A stretch of DNA of 64,000 bases from Formosa sp. Hel1_33_131 (GCA_949499105.1 CATEFX010000034.1:34126-98125); one strand, 5' to 3'. Numbered from the stretch's first letter, positions 24,499 to 34,259 are shown. Translations and numbers: made by a program. The notes: generated from the sequence alone by a model not told the origin.

Positions 24499-25425
24499 AT
24501 GAATAATCTTTTAGAAACTCAAGAAGTTTCAAAATACTTTGGCGATTTTCAAGCCTTAGATGCCGTTTCGATACAGGTGCCAAAACACAGTATTTTTGGG
24601 CTTTTAGGACCCAATGGTGCGGGTAAAACAACCCTGATCAGAATCATTAATCAAATTACCATGCCCGATACGGGTTTGGTTTTATTGGATGGTGAGCCTT
24701 TACAACCCAATGATGTCAAATATATTGGGTATTTACCGGAAGAACGAGGCTTGTATAAATCAATGAAAGTAGGGGAGCAAGCCCTATATCTGGCGCAACT
24801 CAAAGGGTTGTCGTATTCGGAAGCTAAAAAACGACTAAACTATTGGTTCGATAAATTAGAAATTGGTCATTGGTGGGATAAAAAAATTGAAGAACTGTCC
24901 AAAGGAATGGCTCAAAAAATTCAATTTGTTGTGACCGTCATGCACCAACCAAAATTGCTGATTTTTGATGAACCTTTTTCTGGATTTGATCCCATCAATG
25001 CGAATTTGATCAAAGACGAGATATTACAACTCAGAGATGAAGGGGCTACGGTCATATTTTCAACCCACCGCATGGAATCGGTCGAAGAACTCTGTGATCA
25101 TATTGCGTTAATTCATGAATCTAAAAAAATATTAGATGGAAAGTTAATCGATATCAAACGCACCTATAAAACAAACACTTTTGAAGTTGGATTGGTATCC
25201 GACGCCCCCTTAGCTTTAAAGCAGTTGATTGAAACGAAGTTTAAAGTCTCGCCAGCAGATTTTAAATCGATCAACGACGATTTAAAACTCAACATCGCAT
25301 TAGATGCTCATGGAACCCCAAATGATTTATTAGCATTTTTAACGGCGCAATCTCAAGTGCTACATTTTAAGGAATTAATTCCAAATGCAAGTGATATCTT
25401 TATTCAAACCATTCAAAATAATTAA
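24499..25425 (+). CDS. ABC-2 type exporter, ATP-binding subunit (NatA-like)
   Basis: A 308-residue ATPase with Walker A GPNGAGKTT (about 35-43), the Q-loop region around GYLPEERGL, the signature ELSKGMAQKIQ, Walker B LLIFDEPFSGFDP and the H-loop STHRM. The C-terminal 80 residues form the DUF4162 extension typical of NatA/CcmA-like export ATPases. It powers the permease encoded 2 bases downstream. Family transporters export sodium, antibiotics or other small molecules; the cargo is unknown. Confidence 0.93.
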   Translation: MNNLLETQEVSKYFGDFQALDAVSIQVPKHSIFGLLGPNGAGKTTLIRIINQITMPDTGLVLLDGEPLQPNDVKYIGYLPEERGLYKSMKVGEQALYLAQLKGLSYSEAKKRLNYWFDKLEIGHWWDKKIEELSKGMAQKIQFVVTVMHQPKLLIFDEPFSGFDPINANLIKDEILQLRDEGATVIFSTHRMESVEELCDHIALIHESKKILDGKLIDIKRTYKTNTFEVGLVSDAPLALKQLIETKFKVSPADFKSINDDLKLNIALDAHGTPNDLLAFLTAQSQVLHFKELIPNASDIFIQTIQNN

Positions 25426-25427
25426 TC

Positions 25428-26738
25428 ATGAATCACCTTCCATTAATTATCAAACGCGAGTATTTAACTAAAGTTAGAAACAAGTCGTTTATCATCATGA
25501 CTTTTTTGAGTCCCATAATTATGATAGCTTTGTTTTCGCTGATCGGATATTTAACGAGCGTTAGTAATGAGACTGTTCGTACTATTTATGTGTTGGACGA
25601 AACGGGTTTTCTTTCAGAATCCTTCAAATCCACGGAGCAAACAATTTACACGAAAGTGTCTGAAGTTGATTTAGAAACGGCTAAAACACTGGCCAATCAA
25701 GAAAACGCTTATGGGTTACTTCATATTCCAAACCAACCCATTGAAACGGTTTCGAGCGTTGTTAAATTCTATTCAGAAGAATCGCCTTCACTTTCGATAA
25801 TTTCCTTTTTAGAATCGACTCTAGAAAATAAATTATCCGAATTAAAATTACAAAATAATGGGGTCGACCTAGCCCTTATTGAAGCCTCAAAAACTACGAT
25901 CGATATCAATCAAGAAAGTTTTGAAGGGGTGAAAACTTCCAAAGTGGGGAGTGTTATGAAATTAATTTTTGGTGGGGCTGCTGGCTATCTCTTGTTTATG
26001 TTTATTATTATTTATGGGAACATGATTATGAGAAGCGTGATCGAAGAAAAAACCAGCCGAATTATTGAAGTAATTATTTCTTCTGTGAAACCAATTCAAC
26101 TGATGTTGGGTAAAATCATCGGAACTTCCTTAGCAGGTATCACCCAATTTGCAATTTGGATTGTTTTAGGATTAGTATTTTTCATTGCGTCGATGTCCAT
26201 TTTTGGAGTCGAAATGTCTCAGACACAAACCCCGCAACAAGCGCTGGTATCAGAAGCATTGTCAAACACCGATTCACCCGATAAAATTCAAATGATTTTC
26301 AATGAATTTAGTACACTTCCATTAGGTAATTTAGTAATCGCTTTTATTTTATTTTTCATTTGCGGCTACCTTTTATATAGTTCGTTGTATGCAGCGATTG
26401 GTGCTGCGGTTGATAACGAAACAGACACTCAGCAGTTTATGCTTCCAGTAATAATGCCTTTAATTTTAGCAGTTTATGTTGGAATGTTTACGGTGATTGA
26501 AGATCCACACGGGACCATTTCTACCGTGTTTTCATTTATTCCATTTACATCGCCTGTAGTGATGCTCATGCGAATTCCTTTTGGAGTTCCCATATGGCAA
26601 CAAATAGTCTCCCTTTTAATTCTTATCGGAACGTTTATAGGCATCGTTTGGTTTGCTGCAAAAATATACCGGGTTGGTATTTTGATGTATGGCAAAAAAC
26701 CTACCTATAAAGAACTTTTTAAATGGTTGAAATATTAA
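25428..26738 (+). CDS. ABC-2 type exporter, permease subunit (NatB-like)
   Basis: A 436-residue membrane protein. The N-terminus NHLPLIIKREYLTKVRNKSF followed by one helix is the ABC2_membrane_3 start. A periplasmic domain of about 130 residues follows, then five or six helices (from about residue 180) including the conserved MRSVIEEKTSRIIEVIISSV coupling segment and the PFTSPVVMLMRIPFG motif. It pairs with the upstream ATPase and the two are translationally linked. Expression may depend on the terminator-like leader at 24414. Confidence 0.92.
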   Translation: MNHLPLIIKREYLTKVRNKSFIIMTFLSPIIMIALFSLIGYLTSVSNETVRTIYVLDETGFLSESFKSTEQTIYTKVSEVDLETAKTLANQENAYGLLHIPNQPIETVSSVVKFYSEESPSLSIISFLESTLENKLSELKLQNNGVDLALIEASKTTIDINQESFEGVKTSKVGSVMKLIFGGAAGYLLFMFIIIYGNMIMRSVIEEKTSRIIEVIISSVKPIQLMLGKIIGTSLAGITQFAIWIVLGLVFFIASMSIFGVEMSQTQTPQQALVSEALSNTDSPDKIQMIFNEFSTLPLGNLVIAFILFFICGYLLYSSLYAAIGAAVDNETDTQQFMLPVIMPLILAVYVGMFTVIEDPHGTISTVFSFIPFTSPVVMLMRIPFGVPIWQQIVSLLILIGTFIGIVWFAAKIYRVGILMYGKKPTYKELFKWLKY

Positions 26739-26779
26739 TTTTTTATGAACGTTATTAACTCAAACTAAAACCACACCCC

Positions 26780-27943
26780 ATGTCAAGAATATTAATCATT
26801 GAAGATGAAGCCTCCATCCGTCGTGTATTAGTCAAAATACTCACAGAAGAAAACGCACACTACCAAGTATTTGAAGCTGAAGATGGTCTGATTGGAACTG
26901 AAATGATCAAAAATGAAGATTTTGATTTGGTATTGTGTGACATAAAAATGCCAAAAATGGACGGTGTTGAGGTTCTTGAAGCCGTTAAAAAAATTAAACC
27001 AGAAATTCCCATGGTTATGATTTCGGGACATGGCGATTTAGACACGGCCGTGAACACCATGCGTATGGGTGCTTTTGATTATATATCCAAACCACCCGAT
27101 TTAAACCGTTTGCTAAATACGATTAGAAACGCGCTAGACCGAAAACAGTTGGTCGTTGAAAATAAACGACTCAAAAGGAAAGTTAGTAAACAGTATCAAA
27201 TGGTTGGTAATAGTCCTGCAATTGAGACCATTAAATCCATTATTGACAAAGTAGCTCCGACCGAGGCAAGGGTGCTTATCACGGGTCCAAATGGCACTGG
27301 AAAAGAATTAGTGGCACATTGGTTGCATCAAAAAAGTGACCGTGCCAAAGGCCCTATGATCGAAGTGAATTGTGCCGCAATCCCAAGTGAGTTGATCGAA
27401 AGCGAATTGTTTGGGCACATCAAAGGGGCGTTTACAAGCGCCCATAAAGATCGTGCTGGTAAATTTGAAGCCGCCAATGGTGGCACTATTTTCTTAGATG
27501 AAATTGGCGATATGAGTCTGTCTGCACAAGCCAAAGTATTAAGAGCCTTGCAAGAAAGTCGCATTCAACGTGTTGGGACTGATAAAGATATTAAAGTGAA
27601 TGTTCGTGTGGTTGCGGCCACCAATAAAAATCTAAAAAAAGAAATTTCGGAAGGTCGTTTTCGGGAAGACTTGTACCACCGTCTGGCGGTCATTTTAATC
27701 AAAGTACCCCCATTAAATGATCGCAGAGATGACATTCCTATTTTGGTCGACTATTTTGCCGATAAAATTGCTTCTGAACAAGGGAACTCTAAAAAGAATT
27801 TTTCACCAGCAGCTCTCAAGCAACTTCAAGCCTATGACTGGACAGGCAATATTAGAGAATTAAGAAATGTAGTTGAAAGACTTATTATCCTTGGAGAAGC
27901 TGAAGTCACCGAATCGGATGTCAACGCTTTTGTGAGTAAATAA
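26780..27943 (+). CDS. Sigma-54-type response regulator (receiver + AAA+), no DNA-binding domain
   Basis: A 387-residue protein. The receiver domain (1-120) has Asp 54 (LCDIKMPKMDG) as phosphorylation site and Lys 104 in YISKPP. The AAA+ domain (about 140-385) has Walker A TGPNGTGKE (about 168-176), GAFTSA (216-221) in place of GAFTGA, and GGTIFLDEIGDM as Walker B. The protein ends at NAFVSK right after the AAA+ lid, so the Fis-type helix-turn-helix of NtrC is absent. Such regulators may act from solution or by way of partners. No histidine kinase is adjacent. It follows the ABC permease by 41 bases and may be co-transcribed. Confidence 0.93.
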   Translation: MSRILIIEDEASIRRVLVKILTEENAHYQVFEAEDGLIGTEMIKNEDFDLVLCDIKMPKMDGVEVLEAVKKIKPEIPMVMISGHGDLDTAVNTMRMGAFDYISKPPDLNRLLNTIRNALDRKQLVVENKRLKRKVSKQYQMVGNSPAIETIKSIIDKVAPTEARVLITGPNGTGKELVAHWLHQKSDRAKGPMIEVNCAAIPSELIESELFGHIKGAFTSAHKDRAGKFEAANGGTIFLDEIGDMSLSAQAKVLRALQESRIQRVGTDKDIKVNVRVVAATNKNLKKEISEGRFREDLYHRLAVILIKVPPLNDRRDDIPILVDYFADKIASEQGNSKKNFSPAALKQLQAYDWTGNIRELRNVVERLIILGEAEVTESDVNAFVSK

Positions 27944-28013
27944 TCAAGTTTTATAACAATCTTAACGCATGATTAATTTACTTCGTTTAGATTTACTAAG
28001 TAAAATTTATGCT

Positions 28014-29411
28014 ATGAAAAATTTAGTTCTTATTATTTTTGGATTTTTGACGTTTGGGTTAAATGCACAATCGGATGCGGATTATCTAAAAACGATTTAT
28101 AAAAATTCCTTAACGAATGGTCAAAGTTACCAATGGTTAGATTATTTGTCCAATCAGATTGGTGGCCGCTTATCGGGATCCTTAAATGCCGAATTAGCAG
28201 TTAAATACACCAAATCAGAATTAGAAAACCTAGGCCTTGATCGCGTTTGGTTACAACCAGTGATGGTTCCAAAATGGGTGCGAGGCAATCCCGAGTTTGC
28301 TTATATCGAAACGGCACCCGGAAAAACCATTGCGGTTAATATATGTGCTTTGGGAGGCTCCGTTTCGACTCCGCTTCAAGGAGTTAAAGCAGAAGTTATT
28401 GAAGTTCAAGGAATTGATGAATTAAAGTTATTGGATCGAGATCAGGTAGAAGGCAAAATTGTATTTTTTAACCGTCCCATGCAAGCCGACTTAATTCACA
28501 CTTTTGAAGCTTATGGGGGCTGTGTTGATCAGCGGTATCAAGGGGCAGAAGAAGCGGGTAAACTCGGCGCAGTTGCCACGATTGTTCGTTCAATGAATTT
28601 AAGATTGGACGATTTGCCACACACCGGATCCATGTCGTATGGAGAAACCCCCGTGTCAAATCGTATTCCATCTTCAGCAATAAGTACCAATGATGCAGAG
28701 ATGCTAAGTGGGATGTTACAAATTGATTCGAGTCTCAAATTATATTTAAAACAAAATTGTCGTCAGTTAAAAGATGTGTTGTCTTATAATGTGATTGGAG
28801 AAATCACTGGTTCACAGTTTCCAAATGAGATTATTACAGTAGGGGGGCATTTAGATTCTTGGGATTTAGGCGATGGGTCCCATGATGATGGTGCCGGTTG
28901 TGTGCAATCGATGGATGTATTACGGTTGTTAAAAAACTCTGGAATTCAACCAAAGCGTACCATAAGAGTGGTGTTGTTTATGAATGAAGAGAACGGATTA
29001 AGAGGTGGAAATGCCTATGCGAAAGAAGCGAGTCAAAAAGGAGAGAACCATGTTTTTGCTTTAGAAAGTGATTCAGGAGGCTTTACGCCTCGTGGGTTTA
29101 CCTTTGATGGCCCCGACTATAAAGTAGATCAAATCCTGCAATGGAAATCTTTATTTGAACCCTATCTAATTCATTATTTCAAAAAGGGGGGGAGTGGTGC
29201 TGACATCGGTCCATTAAAAAACAGCACCAATGTATTGGCTGGATTACGACCCGATTCGCAACGTTATTTTGATCACCATCACGCCGCGAATGATACTTTT
29301 GATGCGGTCAATAAACGCGAATTAGAACTTGGCGCTGCCACCATGACTTCTTTGATCTATTTAGTTGATAAATATGGATTGAACTCCAGGAATTCAAAAC
29401 TAAAGGACTAG
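28014..29411 (+). CDS. Secreted M28 family zinc aminopeptidase
   Basis: A 465-residue protein. I place the start at ATG 28014 because it begins a signal peptide (MKNLVLIIFGFLTFGLNAQ); the upstream in-frame ATG at 27969 only adds 15 residues. The zinc ligands of M28 are visible in order: GGHLDSWDLGDGSHDDGAG (His and bridging Asp), NEENGLRG (catalytic and metal Glu), ESDSGGF (Asp) and a late His in FDHHHAAND. A PA-like domain is inserted between about 120 and 250. It probably trims peptides in the periplasm or outside the cell. It is convergent with the barrel gene ending at 29417, 5 bases apart. Confidence 0.93.
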   Translation: MKNLVLIIFGFLTFGLNAQSDADYLKTIYKNSLTNGQSYQWLDYLSNQIGGRLSGSLNAELAVKYTKSELENLGLDRVWLQPVMVPKWVRGNPEFAYIETAPGKTIAVNICALGGSVSTPLQGVKAEVIEVQGIDELKLLDRDQVEGKIVFFNRPMQADLIHTFEAYGGCVDQRYQGAEEAGKLGAVATIVRSMNLRLDDLPHTGSMSYGETPVSNRIPSSAISTNDAEMLSGMLQIDSSLKLYLKQNCRQLKDVLSYNVIGEITGSQFPNEIITVGGHLDSWDLGDGSHDDGAGCVQSMDVLRLLKNSGIQPKRTIRVVLFMNEENGLRGGNAYAKEASQKGENHVFALESDSGGFTPRGFTFDGPDYKVDQILQWKSLFEPYLIHYFKKGGSGADIGPLKNSTNVLAGLRPDSQRYFDHHHAANDTFDAVNKRELELGAATMTSLIYLVDKYGLNSRNSKLKD

Positions 29412-29416
29412 CGTTT

Positions 29417-30283
29417 CTATTTTACCAATTGAAAGATGTACCCAAAAGAGATGTTTCTTTGAAAAAAGAAAAAATCTTGTGATGCTGAATCTGCTGTAGA
29501 AGTTGTGGTTCGGATGTCGGACATATTTATGTAGCCTGTTTTAATTTCCCCCTGCACAAAAAAGTGATCAAAGAAGGTTAAATTGACTCCACCTTTAAAA
29601 GAGACTCCAAATCCCGAGACATGAAAATCATCATAGCGTTCTTTTGATAATAAGGTCGAATTGGTTTTTGGGTATAAGATGCCGGCACCAAAGGCCTCCA
29701 AAATATTCACTTGAATTTTTTTGGAATCCCATTTAAAATAGTCCCCTAAATTATCCACTCTTGAAATTTCAAAATTAACATAGTTAAGCCCATCCGTGTG
29801 TTCAAATTTTAAAAAATCTTCATCAATAATCAGTGGTGAATTATCATAAGTACCATTAAATTGAGTTAAAGGATCTTGTAAGTTAATAAATCCATCAATA
29901 GTTACGGGTTGGACAGCAACCATGACATACTTCATATGATCGACTCCAACTGAAACATTCCAATGGTCATTAAAATAATAGCCAATTCTTGCGACTGTTT
30001 GAGGGATTGTAATACTTCCAGGATTTAGATATACGCCAGCATCCCACGGCGTTTGACGGTCTTCTGCGGCCACATCATAGAGTGTAAAGTCATAATCTTC
30101 TCCCTTAAAAGAGAGGTCTGAATAGGTATATTGCGCTTTGTTCCAGCCCCAATAAAAATAAAATTTACCTTTATTTTGGGTTTTAAAATTTGATTCAATT
30201 GTAGTGGTTTCAATCGTGGTTTCTTGGGAGAAACCTTCAATACTGAATCCAACTAATAAGCAAAAGAGGAATGCCTTATTCAT
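29417..30283 (-). CDS. Outer-membrane beta-barrel protein, function unknown
   Basis: A 288-residue protein with a signal peptide (MNKAFLFCLLVGFSIEGFSQ). Repeated amphipathic strands (KFYFYWGWNKAQYTYSDL, WNVSVGVDHMKYVMVAVQP, GFGVSFKGGVNLTFFDHFFV) end in ISFGYIFQLVK. This is a barrel of a type frequent in Flavobacteria; I recognise no substrate or partner. It lies 5 bases after kdsA on the same strand, so it is probably co-transcribed with the Kdo pathway gene, which fits an outer-membrane role but proves nothing. Confidence 0.75.
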   Translation of the reverse strand: MNKAFLFCLLVGFSIEGFSQETTIETTTIESNFKTQNKGKFYFYWGWNKAQYTYSDLSFKGEDYDFTLYDVAAEDRQTPWDAGVYLNPGSITIPQTVARIGYYFNDHWNVSVGVDHMKYVMVAVQPVTIDGFINLQDPLTQFNGTYDNSPLIIDEDFLKFEHTDGLNYVNFEISRVDNLGDYFKWDSKKIQVNILEAFGAGILYPKTNSTLLSKERYDDFHVSGFGVSFKGGVNLTFFDHFFVQGEIKTGYINMSDIRTTTSTADSASQDFFFFQRNISFGYIFQLVK

Positions 30284-30288
30284 AGGTT

Positions 30289-31107
30289 CTAAAGGGAATT
30301 AATGGTGCGTCTTATGGCGCTTAAGTTGGTAAGTAATTTATCTAAATGGTCGATATGAAGCATATTAGCACCATCACTCTTAGCATTCGAAGGGTCAAAA
30401 TGAGTTTCTATAAATAAGCCATCAACGTTATTTACAATCCCAGCTCTAGCGATGGTTTCAATCATATCGGGACGGCCACCGGTAACACCACTCGATTGAT
30501 TGGGTTGTTGAAGTGAGTGCGTCACATCTAAAACGGTCGGCGCATACTGACGCATGGTTGGTATCCCTCGAAAATCGACAATCATATCTTGGTATCCAAA
30601 CATGGTCCCCCGATCTGTAATCCATGCCTTTTCATTTCCTGCATCTTTCACTTTTTGAACGGCATGTTTCATGGCTTCTGGACTCATAAATTGTCCTTTT
30701 TTTAAATTTACTACTTTTCCTGTTTGAGCCGCCGCAACAACCAAGTCCGTTTGTCGTACCAAAAAAGCAGGGATTTGTAATACATCGACATATTGAGCTG
30801 CAAGTGCAGCATCCGAGACTTCGTGAATGTCTGTGACGGTTGGAATATCAAAGGTTTCAGAAACTTTTCTAAGAATTTTCAATGCCTTTTCATCGCCAAT
30901 TCCTGTAAAACTATCAATTCTACTGCGGTTCGCTTTCTTAAAACTTCCCTTAAATATGTAGGGAATTTTTAAATCGTCCGTTATTTTACATACTTTTTCT
31001 GCAATTTGAAGGGCCATCGTTTCACCTTCGATAGCGCAGGGTCCAGCCAATAAGAAAAAATTGTCTGAAGTGGTATGTTTTAGTTTTGGTATATCTTGAA
31101 GATTCAT
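30289..31107 (-). CDS. kdsA: 3-deoxy-8-phosphooctulonate synthase
   Basis: A 272-residue cytoplasmic enzyme that condenses phosphoenolpyruvate with arabinose 5-phosphate to make Kdo 8-phosphate for lipopolysaccharide. Family blocks seen are FFLLAGPCAIEGE, PYIFKGSFKKANRSR, VTDIHEVSDAA, LQIPAFLVRQTDLVVAA and DVTHSLQQPNQSSGVTGGRP. The start is set at ATG 31107 (MNLQDIPKLK). An upstream in-frame TTG at 31128 is the last codon of the -7 box and cannot be the start. It is transcribed divergently from typA. Confidence 0.96.
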   Translation of the reverse strand: MNLQDIPKLKHTTSDNFFLLAGPCAIEGETMALQIAEKVCKITDDLKIPYIFKGSFKKANRSRIDSFTGIGDEKALKILRKVSETFDIPTVTDIHEVSDAALAAQYVDVLQIPAFLVRQTDLVVAAAQTGKVVNLKKGQFMSPEAMKHAVQKVKDAGNEKAWITDRGTMFGYQDMIVDFRGIPTMRQYAPTVLDVTHSLQQPNQSSGVTGGRPDMIETIARAGIVNNVDGLFIETHFDPSNAKSDGANMLHIDHLDKLLTNLSAIRRTINSL

Positions 31108-31125
31108 TGCTGTAAATTTATGATG

Positions 31126-31133
31126 CAAATATA
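31126..31133 (-). promoter_or_regulatory. -7 box of kdsA
   Basis: The minus-strand word TATATTTG, followed by C, is a full match to the Bacteroidetes consensus, 18 bases upstream of the chosen ATG; the predicted leader is about 11 bases. Confidence 0.6.
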
Positions 31134-31192
31134 ATCAAAATTAAAAGGGATTATAAAATTAATAAGCAGTGCAAAAGTCAGAAAATTAAATG

Positions 31193-31200
31193 TAACTTTG
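31193..31200 (+). promoter_or_regulatory. -7 box of typA
   Basis: TAACTTTG followed by C lies 21 bases before the typA ATG at 31222. It is divergent from the kdsA box within the same 114-base region. Confidence 0.6.
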
Positions 31201-31221
31201 CACGCTTAAAACAAGGCACTT

Positions 31222-33021
31222 ATGGCTAATGTAAAAAACATCGCAATTATTGCACACGTCGATCACGGTAAAACTACTTTGGTGGACAAGATTATGTATC
31301 ACTGTCAACTTTTTCGTGAAAACCAAAATACAGGGGATTTAATTTTAGATAATAACGATTTAGAACGTGAGAGAGGAATTACGATCACAGCTAAAAACGT
31401 TTCTGTTGTATATAAGGACACTAAAATCAATATTATTGATACGCCTGGTCACGCCGATTTTGGAGGTGAAGTAGAACGTGTTTTAAATATGGCAGATGGG
31501 GTGTTGTTGTTAGTAGATGCTTTTGAAGGGCCTATGCCTCAAACGCGTTTTGTACTCCAAAAAGCGATTGACTTAGGATTGAAGCCTTGTGTGGTTATTA
31601 ATAAAGTTGATAAAGAAAATTGTACGCCAGACGAAGTACACGAAAAAGTGTTTGATTTGATGTTCGAATTAGGTGCTGAAGAGTGGCAACTCGATTTTCC
31701 AACCGTTTATGGTTCTGCCAAAAACAACTGGATGAATCACGATTGGAAAGATGAGATCGATAATATCGAGCCTCTATTAGATATGGTGATTGAGCATATT
31801 CCATCGCCTACAATCGAGGAAGGAAATACACAAATGTTAATTACATCTTTAGATTTTTCATCTTTTACAGGACGTATCGCCATCGGCAGATTGACACGTG
31901 GTGAATTAAAAACAGGGCAGCAAATTTCGTTGGTAAAACGGGATGGAAGCATTGTGAAGTCTAGAATAAAAGAACTTCATATTTTTGAAGGTTTAGGAAG
32001 AAAAAAAATTGAAGAAGTTCAAACGGGTGATATTTGTGCCATCGTTGGACTAGAAGGTTTTGAAATTGGAGATACAGTCGCAGATTTGGAAAATCCTGAA
32101 GGTCTTAAAACCATCGCAATAGACGAACCAACAATGAGTATGTTGTTTACAATTAACGATTCTCCATTTTTTGGAAAAGACGGAAAGTTTGTAACCTCAA
32201 GACATATCAAAGATCGTCTGAATAAAGAATTAGAAAAGAATTTAGCATTAAGAGTCAATGAGACCGATAGTGCTGACAAGTTTATGGTATTTGGTAGAGG
32301 TGTATTACACCTGTCTGTATTAATTGAAACGATGCGTCGTGAAGGTTATGAGTTACAGATTGGCCAGCCACAAGTAATTATAAAAGTCATTGACGGCGTT
32401 AAATGTGAACCTGTTGAAGAAATGACCATTGATTTACCAGAATCTGTTTCAGGTAAAGCCATTGAAATGGTAACGATGCGTAAAGGAGAAATGCTGAGTA
32501 TGGAAGCGAAAGGCGAGCGTATGGTCTGTGAGTTTTTAATTCCATCTAGAGGGATTATCGGAATGCGTAATCAATTACTAACCGCGACGGCAGGTGAGGC
32601 GATTATGGCACACCGATTCAAAGAATACCAACCACTTAAAGGGGGAATTCCAGAACGTCAAAATGGATCTCTAGTTTCAATGGAATTAGGTCAAGCGATT
32701 CCTTATTCTATTGATAAATTACAAGACAGAGGTAAGTTTTTTGTAGATCCAGGTGAAAGTATTTATGAAGGTCAGGTGATCGGCGAAAATTCTCGTGGCG
32801 ATGATATGGCGATTAATATTACTAAAACGAAAAAGTTAAGTAATGTTCGTAGTTCTGGTGCCGATGATAAAGCTAAAATTGTTCCGGCAATTAAGTTCTC
32901 TTTAGAAGAAGCTCTAGAATATATTCAAAAAGATGAGTATGTTGAAGTGACTCCAAAATCATTAAGGTTACGTAAAATATACTTGACTGAAATGGACCGT
33001 AAACGTAATAAAATTATATAA
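31222..33021 (+). CDS. typA: Ribosome-associated GTPase TypA/BipA
   Basis: A 599-residue translational GTPase. G-domain motifs are AHVDHGKTTL (G1), RERGITITA (G2), DTPGHADFGGEVERV (G3) and INKVDKE (G4). The EF-G-like domains II, III and V follow, and the BipA-specific C-terminal domain includes SRGIIGMRNQLLTAT and NITKTKKLSNVRSSG. TypA binds the 70S ribosome near the EF-G site and is needed for efficient 50S assembly and growth at low temperature. Length is standard. Its TAA stop overlaps the ATG of the next small gene by one base, so the two are translationally coupled. Confidence 0.97.
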   Translation: MANVKNIAIIAHVDHGKTTLVDKIMYHCQLFRENQNTGDLILDNNDLERERGITITAKNVSVVYKDTKINIIDTPGHADFGGEVERVLNMADGVLLLVDAFEGPMPQTRFVLQKAIDLGLKPCVVINKVDKENCTPDEVHEKVFDLMFELGAEEWQLDFPTVYGSAKNNWMNHDWKDEIDNIEPLLDMVIEHIPSPTIEEGNTQMLITSLDFSSFTGRIAIGRLTRGELKTGQQISLVKRDGSIVKSRIKELHIFEGLGRKKIEEVQTGDICAIVGLEGFEIGDTVADLENPEGLKTIAIDEPTMSMLFTINDSPFFGKDGKFVTSRHIKDRLNKELEKNLALRVNETDSADKFMVFGRGVLHLSVLIETMRREGYELQIGQPQVIIKVIDGVKCEPVEEMTIDLPESVSGKAIEMVTMRKGEMLSMEAKGERMVCEFLIPSRGIIGMRNQLLTATAGEAIMAHRFKEYQPLKGGIPERQNGSLVSMELGQAIPYSIDKLQDRGKFFVDPGESIYEGQVIGENSRGDDMAINITKTKKLSNVRSSGADDKAKIVPAIKFSLEEALEYIQKDEYVEVTPKSLRLRKIYLTEMDRKRNKII

Positions 33022-33251
33022 TGGGTTTCTTAGAAACCCATGCAACTGAATTAGTAGGTTACTTAGCAATGCTAGTGTTGTTGATCTCTTTTTTGATGAA
33101 AGATATTCGACATTTAAGAATGCTCAACTCTGTTGCGTGTGCCTTCTTTGTAGCCTATGGTTTTATGTTAGCAACCTCCTGGCCAATTATTATTTCGAAC
33201 GCTTCAATCATTGGAATCAATATTTATTACCTGTTTTTCAAGAAAAAGTAG
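33021..33251 (+). CDS. Small YgjV-like inner-membrane protein
   Basis: A 76-residue protein with three hydrophobic segments (about 9-27, 33-51 and 53-71). The pattern ELVGYLAMLVLLISFLMKDIRHLRMLN, a conserved KDIxxLRxLN turn and a tail of lysines resemble the YgjV / PQ-loop-like family. Function is unknown. Its start codon overlaps the typA stop codon (TAATG). The pairing of a TypA gene with such a small protein suggests shared expression, not necessarily shared function. Confidence 0.75.
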   Translation: MGFLETHATELVGYLAMLVLLISFLMKDIRHLRMLNSVACAFFVAYGFMLATSWPIIISNASIIGINIYYLFFKKK

Positions 33252-33287
33252 TATTTTCACATGCTTAACTAATTTAATTAGAGTCGT

Positions 33288-34259
33288 ATTTTTTTAGTCA
33301 AAAAATATCATACCGATTTAAAGTCTACATGGGATGCTTTTGTTAAAGAAGCTAAAAACGCTACATTCCTTTTTCAAAGGGACTTTATGGACTACCACAA
33401 AGAGCATTTTGAAGATTATTCTTTGATGGTCTATAAAAATGAACAATTAATAGCCCTACTTCCAGCAAATAAAAAAGACAGCAAAATTTATTCTCATCAA
33501 GGACTTAGTTATGGTGGGGTCGTTTTTATAAAAGATATCAAATTTAAAGATAGTTTAGAATCGTTTAAATCTATTCTAGAGTTTTTAAAAGAATCAGGTT
33601 ACCAAACCCTTTATATAAATCCAATTCCTCATTTTTATAATACTCAGATTTCTGAAGAAATTTTTTATTTATTTTCCATTCTTAAGGCAAAATTAATCCA
33701 AAGAGATACGCTTTCTGTGATACGTTATTCAGATGGTATTTCTTTATCTAAAAGTAGAAAGGAAGGTGTTTCTAGAGCTCAAAAACAGGGTTTGGAAATT
33801 AAAGAAGTTGCTGGGTTTGATGAATTTTGGAATGACCTATTAATTCCAAACTTAAAATTAAAACACAAAACTAAACCTGTTCATTCATTACAGGAAATAA
33901 CGAAATTAAAATCTCACTTTCCAGACAATATTCGTCAATTTAATGTTTATTACAACAATGAAATTGTAGCAGGAACTACTATTTTTGAGTCGGCTGGGGT
34001 CGCTCATACCCAATATATATCTGGAAACGAAAATAACAATAAACTTGGAAGTCTAGATTTTTTACATGCACATCTTATAAGCTCTGTGTTTAATGAAAAA
34101 ATATTTTTTGATTTTGGCAGTTCAAATATGAATAATGGATTAGAAGTAAATTATGGCTTATTATTTTGGAAAGAAGGCTTTGGGGCACGTACTGTTTCAC
34201 AAGATTTTTACGTTATAGATGTTAAAAAGTATGAATTGCTTAACACTATTTTACAATGA
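33288..34259 (+). CDS. FemAB-like acyltransferase of the polysaccharide locus, non-standard start
   Basis: A GNAT/FemAB-type protein with LALLPANKK, the YGGVVF motif and an acceptor-side C-terminus ([29 protein letters not shown]). Members of this family in O-antigen clusters transfer acyl or amino-acyl groups to amino sugars. The first ATG (33387) would start at MDYHKEHF, but the frame is open back to 33282 and encodes [16 protein letters not shown] and [10 protein letters not shown], the N-terminal block of this family. No ATG, GTG or TTG exists there; ATT at 33288 is the only plausible rare start, giving 323 residues. If initiation is at 33387 the protein loses part of its first strand-helix unit. 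It overlaps the next gene by ATGA. Confidence 0.8.
   Translation: MFLVKKYHTDLKSTWDAFVKEAKNATFLFQRDFMDYHKEHFEDYSLMVYKNEQLIALLPANKKDSKIYSHQGLSYGGVVFIKDIKFKDSLESFKSILEFLKESGYQTLYINPIPHFYNTQISEEIFYLFSILKAKLIQRDTLSVIRYSDGISLSKSRKEGVSRAQKQGLEIKEVAGFDEFWNDLLIPNLKLKHKTKPVHSLQEITKLKSHFPDNIRQFNVYYNNEIVAGTTIFESAGVAHTQYISGNENNNKLGSLDFLHAHLISSVFNEKIFFDFGSSNMNNGLEVNYGLLFWKEGFGARTVSQDFYVIDVKKYELLNTILQ

Noticed and set aside
31108..31128. Upstream TTG start for kdsA
   Set aside because: The TTG is part of the promoter -7 box TATATTTG, so it would lie upstream of the transcript start.
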